Shown here: in pieces, positions 45,194 to 54,100 of the stretch
Layout of the letters: every line of letters begins with the position of its first letter
Position numbering within the stretch: position 1 is the first letter of the stretch
Notes under the pieces: generated by a model
Database searches by the model: none
What the model was told of the DNA's origin: nothing
Seen by the model: only the letters and a program-made list of their open reading frames with translations
DNA from: Phlyctochytrium arcticum
Lineage: Eukaryota; Chytridiomycota; Chytridiomycetes; Chytridiales; Chytridiaceae
Direction: 5' to 3'
Length of the DNA: 64,000 nucleotides
Assembly: GCA_025602905.1 (NCBI GenBank)
Contig: JAHLKI010000007.1
Span: 62,001-126,000, forward strand
Translations under genes and position numbers: made by a program

Positions 45194-48100
45194 ATGTTGT
45201 TGAAATGGACTCGCACCAGTCGTCATTTCCATTGTACAAGCAAGTACCAGATGGTAAGTATGTCAAGATTGCCGTTTGTCCTGTACTTATGGTACACTCC
45301 TAAACTTGCAAATGTTGAGGAGATATTTGCGCCAACATTGTGGCAATACGAATAGTCATTAATCATCGTCAATGTTGATGCAATCTTCGGGCATTTAAAT
45401 ATCTCCTAGTTGTTGACCGTTACATGTTGCATGAAGCTGGAGACCAACATTCAGGCAGTATGAGTGAATACTGATCTTGAGACAATACTGGTTTTGACCA
45501 TGCCTCAGGCCAGAAGTAAAGATTGTGTCGAGCTTGTTTCAACCATGCCTCAGGCCAAAAGTAAAGATTGTCTCGAGATTGATCTAATATTGTATTATGA
45601 TGGAGAAGCACTATATATCACTACGCTACTCTATTCACTATCAGAGGCATTCCCCCCCTCAGTCTCGCCTTGATTGCCACCCTCAGTACCGCCGTTGTTT
45701 ACGCCGTCGCTTTCACCTGAGTAATGAACCATATCGTCCGTCACAATGTCATCAGTCTCGCTATAAGATAGATGGAAAGTTAAGATCAACACATCCAATC
45801 AATGAACATTTCAATATACACATACCGTGCAAGGGCCTCAGGTTCCTGGCCATCGAACTGCTTCAACACATTTGAGACGCTTTCCCAGAAATTGGAGGAA
45901 GATCTCTCCTTAGCAGTTAGCAAGTTGATAGCCCAGCGCTAGAAAGTGTTCTTAGCGTGACATCGCGTAAGAGAAAAACCACGATGCAGTCTTACCAAAA
46001 TCGCTGTCCGGGTCCTTTGTTCTGGGGTGTACTCCTTCCCACACTTTGACCACCAGGTCGTCCAGGAACAAGTTGCTAACCTTCGTGCCTTTGGGAACCA
46101 ATGCGGACTTCATCTTGTTCTTGGCTTGCGTTAGTTGGACCCCAACCGCGGTTTGAACCGTTTGATACACCGAGGTGACGGACTTGAGTTGGGGCGACAC
46201 TCCCAATCCATCGTCAAAGATCAAGTCGGTGATCGGCTTGGATTCCTTGGTAAAGCTCTTTTTGAAGGCATTCATGCAGCTTTTCTTCGCTTCTCCTTTG
46301 ATGTTGGCCTGTCTGATGGTGAGTATCTAGGTATGAGGTATGGGGTCGGAAAAGTATATGAGACTTACTTTAAGATTGGGACTAATCTCCCAGTTCTCAT
46401 ACTCGGAGGCTTCAGCTCGCCTGCTCCTTCTATCCATTTCCTGGATGTCCAGAAAGAGGGGCAAGAGCTGCTCTCCCAAGCTCTTGGTAGCAAAATGGTG
46501 GCCGGCCTCTGTAAGGCTACGATCCGCGTCGCGGCGCGTGAGAATATTCGTAACCTGGTCGCTAGACAAAAGGATGCCATTCGGGGGATTGGTGGTAAAT
46601 GGATTTTGGCTGCCGGTTCCGTTGAGACCAGCGGCAGGGGTATCGCCACGGGTACGAACGGGACTCTCCAAATCCTAAGAGGAACAGATATTAGCATGTG
46701 AAAAAAATAAAAATACCATTGTATATAGCACACTTACATCGGACTGGGATTCGGTTCGCCTTCTCTTTTGGGCACTGGCGGCTTGGGCAGCCATCATTCG
46801 TTCCAAGAAGCTTGAACCCTGTCGAGTGTTAGAACTGCCAGAACTGCCGGAATTGGCGTCGTTTCCTTGACCAGAGAGCATCTTGTATTGAAGAGTAAAG
46901 TAACAAGTTGAAGTTGTACAGAGAAGGTGATGGGTGATAGGATGCAGAAGAAGGGGGGGGATATGTGCAACTCTACCAGCTTTTATACCCGCAAAGCTTG
47001 TCGTCCCAGTCTATCCCAGAGCCGATCTTGTGAATGACTGAATGGACAAAAGTTTCATTGCGTCATTATTGTTGTCCAAGTTGAGAATGATCATTGATCA
47101 ATGATCTAATTCTTACCGCGAAGTCCATCATCTCTGCCCCGCTCGTGAACTAGCTCCGCCTCTTGGTCGTCCTCGCCCTCGTCCACGCCCATGTCCTGGT
47201 ACGGGTGCTCGTGCAGATCCTCGGGAAGGAGGCTGTGATGAGGTACCGATGACGATACTGCAGCCGGTGGCAGTGGTTTGGGTGGTGGTTGTACTGAGTG
47301 TGTCATCACTGTCGTCGTTTGCAAGGATCCCTGCATGAAGATGGATTAGAAACCAGACGTGGAATGAGCTTATCCATGGCATAGTCGACACACCTTGCAT
47401 CATCAATTGTTCAAGCTGATGACATTCTCGTTCCCGTTGTCGCGTGAAGGCATCTTGGCAGTGTTGAGCCAGATTGGTGGTTTCGATGGTTGGGTACTGA
47501 CGAGGGAACTGACTGCGCACCCAAGGCAGTTGCACACAAAAAACATTAATCAGGTATATTTGTTCATCTGAGTGAACCCACGCATCGTGCGAGATGTTCC
47601 TAGTCTGCCGTTCGATCATCTGCTGATGCACTGTCTTGATTCCGCACTCTGAACTGCAGAGATGTTGAACATTGAGGGTGCCTTGGATGTCTTTATCCTC
47701 CAGAACTTCATACAGTCCAAAGGGCGTGATGATGGGACATTCGTTGTGAAACTCTCCATCATGTTCAAAGAACTCGACAAGGAACTTTGTCTTTCCGGTT
47801 GCGGGTGCGGTTTCTTGGAGAATCTCAAGAACTCTGCCAAATAAACCATGTTCCGTACCCATGAAATCTCCAACGCGAATGCGTGTTTCAATTCTTCGCA
47901 CAGTAGCACTTGTCCATCTTTGATATACTTGAGCCTTTTTCACATACAGAGGCACGGTTAAACTGCAGGATAGAGTGTCGACAAGCAAAAATATGGGCTC
48001 ATACCTGGGAAGGGGGGATATACATGCTCAGTTCGCATGTCAAAGTATCTTCAAAAGAGACTGGCGTTCCAATCTTCAATGTGTATGGCGCAATTGGTAG

Positions 48101-51100
48101 ACGTTCTTCTTTGGATGCTGAAAGGCCTATCAAGAAATTGAAGCCCACGTTAAAAAACTGAACGACCTCCGTAATTAGGTCGAATTAAGACTCACCTAAT
48201 GCGCTTTGCACTGTTTCATCCTTGAAAAGATCGACCAACTTCGGACCGCCATTGACATACCGAGATCCTTCTTGCCAATATCCGCCACTGATGAGATGAC
48301 GAACTGTTCGGGCACGCGCAAAGTGAGAGGAAACATCCTTGGATGGAGCGTGGCGGTTTGTGTGGGCTAACTGAACACGTACAATGGGGTTGAAACTTTC
48401 GAACTTCTCAGTGGCAAAAAGTACAGCCGGCCCAAATCGGCGAACATCCTCAGTGAGATGAACAAGCGCATGATATTTGCGCCGTGAGAAAATTTTGTGG
48501 TCGATGTCACATACAGCCGCGAACAAAGCTGTAATAGCACGTTGCAGGTCGACGACATAAGCCTCTAAGTTGGGAATACGGCGCAAGTAAACCAATAGAA
48601 ACACGTCCGCCATACAGCACCATGCCTTTATCCAGGATTGCGGCAGGATCCCATCATACTGTACATGAATGGTCCAATTTGAATTATTCGTCGAAAATCC
48701 TTTCCCAGAAGCGAACCCCCATTTATGACGATCTCTTTGCCTCGGAAAGGGCGCGTAAATCCTTGCCAATTGAGCGCATCCACTCGAAGACATAGTTCCT
48801 GTTTTTGATCTTTCGAAAGCAGGGCAAGAGATGCGCGTGACAACCACTTGATGACACCCAAAAGAACAGTATGCAGAGCCTCCAGAGGACAATCTCTGTG
48901 ACCGTCAAACGAGGTCAATCGGAAAAGCGGATTTACCAAAGCTTTGGCTGGTCCGAGAGTCTCGCGAAAGGCTCTGGTTGCATCAACAGAGTGGTTTTTT
49001 GCGTACTTCGTCAATTTCTCCATGGTACGAGCGGACAGCTGACACTTGACACCAGTCATCGTTTGCTGCTTTTTGAGTCTGGTCTTGTTTCCAAATGAGC
49101 AAGCCAAATCAAGTTGATCAAAGACCTCAGCTTGTGTTTCCGCCCAGTTCCGTGGTTCACCAGGAGCAAGGAATTGTCCTAATTCTTCTGCTGTTTCGAA
49201 CTTGCCCTTCACTTTACAAGCTCGGCAGAACCGGTTGGCTTTTCCGAAATCCATAGTAGAACAAAGCTCCGAATGCATTGGGTTATCGTCCAACATGCAG
49301 ACGACCGCACCTGTGACCAGTACAGGCTCCAAAGCGGCAGAATCCCAAGACCACACGCCTTGCACCAATTTGTTGTTCATGCAATTCACCAATGCATCGG
49401 CCATTTCCAATGCAGACGCTTTATTGCTAGTAGCGAGGAAGTGTGTGTGAAAGTCGCGCTGACTCAATTCAAAGGGTAAACCTCCAAGCTGGATATACCA
49501 ATTGTAAAAAGGGTTCCACTTCTTTGAGCTTGTACCCGCCGAATCATCGCAGAAAAGTATGATAGGAACCATAATGACGCGATGCCCGCCGGCACGCGCT
49601 TTGAGTGGGTGAGGTGCAAGGACCTCTTTCAACTCCTCTGCCGTGAATGTGGTATATATATTGGTGGGGCTGCAACGACCAATAATGCTTATTTGGGGAG
49701 GTGGCGGCATGTCAATAATTTGTTGGAATGTCTTGATGTTGACAGTGATATTGGTAGACAAGTAGAGGCCATCGGGGGTGTCTTTGAGTTGAGTGCCGCA
49801 TGCGAATAGCTCCCCGTCCTTCACAGTGAACCGTTCAACTTGGAGACACACATTGTCCACAGTCCATACGAAATCTTTCAAGAATATGTCCATTGAGTGG
49901 ATGCGCACCATCGGCGCCTGCAGCGCAGGGTCCGAATGCCACTTTTCGGCGTGGTACATCTCCGAAAAAACGTCGCTTGTTTCACTAAACGTTTTGAGGT
50001 GCCGCATGACTTCTGGATTAGCAACCTCTTGCGCAACAATGCTGGCTACGTCGATCATATGAAAAGGCGTCTTGAGAGGTGACTCGTGCTCCTCAACTTG
50101 ACCACCAGTCTGAAGTATAGGATGAGCATATGATAAGCGCTGTTGCTCCTACTCAAACGTACCATAGTATGGAGTTTTGCTAGCAAACCCTGAACTGATT
50201 GTATGGAAGGTAAAGTCAGACCCAATTGTCCAGCCCACCACCATATCATCTTCAACGTGGCGTTTGAAAGCGGATGCCGTGACATTGTCATGAGAATTGC
50301 ACATAGTGCTGAGGTACGATCGGGGAAAGGGGCCCACTCGGGATCGTTTCGATTCGAACGCGGTCTTCTGGTCTCATCTCCAACCGGAGGATCGACGGTC
50401 GTTTCAGTAACGTATTCTTCACCCATACGTTCCTCTTCCAGGTAAGCAGCCTCCGCCTGCAGACGAGCCCTTTCCGCCTGCTGTCGTAAATAATCATAAA
50501 GTGATGAAGTGCATCTTGGAGGTGTTGTTGTGTGGAAATTGTGGGTGAGAAGGGTGTCATGATCTAGTTCCATTGCGTTTGTAATGTGGGAGGAGCCTTC
50601 GTTATTGATAGTGTGGATAGCGGCCGGTAAGTTCGGTTCTGGAATTGCCGGCTCTGCATCACATTGCATGGCATGACCACGGGATCGCAAGTGTTTCTTT
50701 TTTGCCGGAATATTGTCCTTGATCTTGACGATGCAGGTTTTGCAGATAACTGAAGATGGATCTCCATTGGCTTTTGTAAAATGCTCATCGAGTTGTGCGT
50801 TAATCTGCTTCTGAGCTGAAAGATTGCGTTCGATTTGGTCTTCAACTTGCTGCATTCGTCGTATGTCATCGTCGCACACTTGATACAGGCCGTTCAGTCT
50901 TCGAGGCATAGCTGGAATGAGTTCTGTTCAAAGAAAAGTAAGACTTTGCGCTGAAGTTGATCACCACCAAACTGCAACAGAAAAAATGTCATCCCCTTTG
51001 CGCCTCCCATTTACGCTTTTGGAAGAAGTATTGAACGTTGAATCAATGTTAAGTTGGTCCATCATTGGCGCACTATCGATCGGTAATATTGAACAAACAT

Positions 51101-54100
51101 GAAACAGCATATGCTGGCAAGATCGAAAAACAACACTGGCACAATATCGGGTCAACATTAATACGATAAACAAGCGCTAAATGTTGAGACGATGTTGGAA
51201 CCCATATTGGAATAATCTTGTACTTCTAATGCTGTCCTCATGTTGAAATGATATGTGGACAACCTTGAAAACAACATTCGCTCAACAGTCGGAGTTCATG
51301 TTGCCTGATTACGTAAATCAATACTGCGGCTATGTTACGGCCGGACAATATCGCATCAATATTCGGGGGGTTTAGGAGTGTAGTCTATATAACCGGTACA
51401 GGTACAGGTTGGTACAGGTACAGGTAAGCCTCACAGGTACAGTCACGGAGGAAACGACTGTACCTGTACCTATTGCCACACCGCGCCACTCTACCTGGCT
51501 GTGCCACCCCCTTCCCAGTTCGTATACCGGCTGGCTGATTATTGTGGTATTCCCCAGATCTTGCCAAATCCAAACCGCAGATCGGCTATAACAAACTTCG
51601 AGTACGCAAAGAACGCAACATGTCTAGCAACAGCAGCAACCCGACGGTCATTGAGTCCTTAGATAAGGTAACTCCGAATTTTTTTTTCCCCCGAGTGATC
51701 TCACTTTTCAGTTGACCGACCAGGTGCGAGAATCCCCACCGCCCGATGTGGCTGCAGCAACGGTTAATTTAACGACCAATGAGGTACGAAATAGCCGGTC
51801 CGGTGTGTCCTTTTTGAAATCAAAAGATGCTCAGATGTGTACTTTTTCTTTCAGAATCTTGCCGATGAAGATCAGCCTGAACAAATTAATTACAAGATAT
51901 TCCAACGTTTGCATGCGGAGAAGCTGATACTGGCGAACGAGCCGTTAGAATATCCGCCAACGTCGAAGGGTGGCACCGCGGTGCTATACCATACGGCTGG
52001 GTGGAAATACCCCAGTGCGGCTTTTAAGGATATCCAGTATTCTCGCGGGGATCCGGGTGGCAGCAATGTCGTCATTTGCCACTACCTTGACGAGAAGGTG
52101 GGTTTAGCTTACTCAAAACAGATTGAATCCCATTGATGTGGTCCTAGGTGAGACGAGAAAGCAAGACCTGCCAAGGAGTTAAGCTTTGCGAGCATGCGAG
52201 CGAAGCTGTGAGAACGGCCAGCCACGATCATGTGGACCCCAACGATCCCAACGCGTTTCCTCATTTCGAGGGGTCTGGAGACCACGGACCTTTGTATGAA
52301 ACGAACGTGTAAGTGGCTATTTCAATGATCTGAAGGCCATGCGCTTAACTTTCCCTCAGTCTCTTTTTTTCAGCTTCGGCTATCCCGTGTCCATACGTTG
52401 CTGAAGATGGCGAAGAGTGTAAAGGAACCCCAGTGCTGCGGCAAAATGCAGAAGTAAGACCTCTAACAAGATTCCTTCCTAAATCAATTTTGATTGTGGA
52501 TTGCAACAGACGCAGTTTGGAATGTCGCCTCACTTTCTTGGGTGCAGTAACTGGCTCCCGAATGAGGGACATATGTATATTGCGGTCCCTTCAAAGCTGA
52601 ATATCGATCATCTTGAAAAATTGATCCGCGGAGACGAGACTGCCGTCGTGGACGAGGTCGCGGACGGTTGCGGGATTGTGCATAGCACAGGAACGCACCG
52701 TGAGCATTGCTGTTAGTCTCGATTTTGCTGTCAACGTTTCGCATCGCTGAATTTTCCACTCTAGTGTTGATCCACAAAGGAGCCGACGGCAAATATAAAC
52801 GAAGCGTTTTGAAGCGGCAACCATGTCCGGTCAAAATTTACAATATCACACCGCTCAATCCTGACTGCCCCTATGTCATGGTTTTGTCCGTTGGAGTGCA
52901 TAATCATCCACCTCCTCCCCCAACAAAAGTCCCGACAAATATAAGGGCTCAAATTGCGGAATCCCTCAAGACCCTCCCCGGCCAAGAACTGCAGCCGAGA
53001 AAATTGCTCACCTCCAAACACCTGCAGGCCTGGTTCGAGTAAGCAAAAGTTTCTGAATGCTAATTACGAGGTTTGATGAGCTCACGTCTATTTAGTGTCA
53101 CGGCCGATACTTCAGCCGCCGAGTTTCATCCATCTCTTAATCGCCTTGACACTATGACTCGCATACTTAGCGTGGAGCGCCATAACAGGAGCCCGTACGG
53201 AGAGGACATGCTGGGCGTACTAAATGAACTTTACCAGCAGAAAAAGAGAGAGAGGAAGGAGAAGAAGGACGAGAAAGGCAACACTATGAATGCTGCATAC
53301 ATCCGAACGCATGGTGAGTATTTCTTAGTCTGCCGAAAAGTCTTGCGCTGCACGTGCTCACTGATTTACAGATTATTCTGAGAACAACAACCCCATCATC
53401 GTTTGCGGCCAAAAGAGGCAAACCGCTGGTTTTCATTTAGCATCCGTACTTCAGATGGACATGTCATTCAAAGGTACAAAGATACTAACAAGCACCGCAT
53501 TCTTCATTCTCTTACCCTTATTTAAGGCATAAAGGGTACTTTCAATGAGTGGGAAATCGCGATTGCGCATCCAGTTACCAAAATGAGTAAGTTTCAGGGA
53601 TTTATTTTGGGAGATGACTCTAATGTCGATTTTAAGCCCTGGCCTGTGTACGAACATACACAGACGGTCTAGACCATCAGGCCTACTACAAGATGTTTAC
53701 GCTGGTGAATGAGCTAGTCGAGGAAGATACAGGAACACCCTTACAATTCGCACACATTCACGGATCCAGCGCAGATAAGCCTGCAATAAAAGTGCTGATT
53801 GGTGATCTAGATCAGGCCCAACTGAAAGGTCTTGGGCTTTTTCTAGAAAGAACCACCCGAACCACCACGAAGATGGGCTGGGAAACCCACTTAACCCATA
53901 TGTTCAAGTCTTGCCAAGTACATTTCCACCGGTAGGCATGATCCCTATTTCCTTCCATAATCATGTTAAAGTTTTTGTAGCAATGTGGTCAAGCACGCTC
54001 CTGGCAACAGCAGGAAGCCCCTCCGCGACCTCATGCGAAAGTTGCTACAGACCACCCCAGCTACTGCCCAGAATCTGTTTGACCACATTCTAGCTGAGGG

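Larger units (their letters stand above)
45295..51380 (-). mobile_element. CACTA/Plavaka-like DNA transposon, 6.1 kb
   Basis: Inverted termini CACTCCTAAAC (45295-45305) and GTTTAGGAGTG (51370-51380) enclose a leftward transposase gene and a second leftward gene. The flanks read GGTA before and TAGTC after, consistent with a 2-bp TA duplication. The transposase is of the tnp2/Plavaka kind found in fungal CACTA elements. Both subterminal regions are dense in AACATT/AATGTT words, as expected for transposase-binding subterminal repeats. The copy sits in the first intron of Med19. Its transposase has an apparent frameshift near 48,660, so it may be non-autonomous, though termini and layout are otherwise complete. 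Confidence 0.85.
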
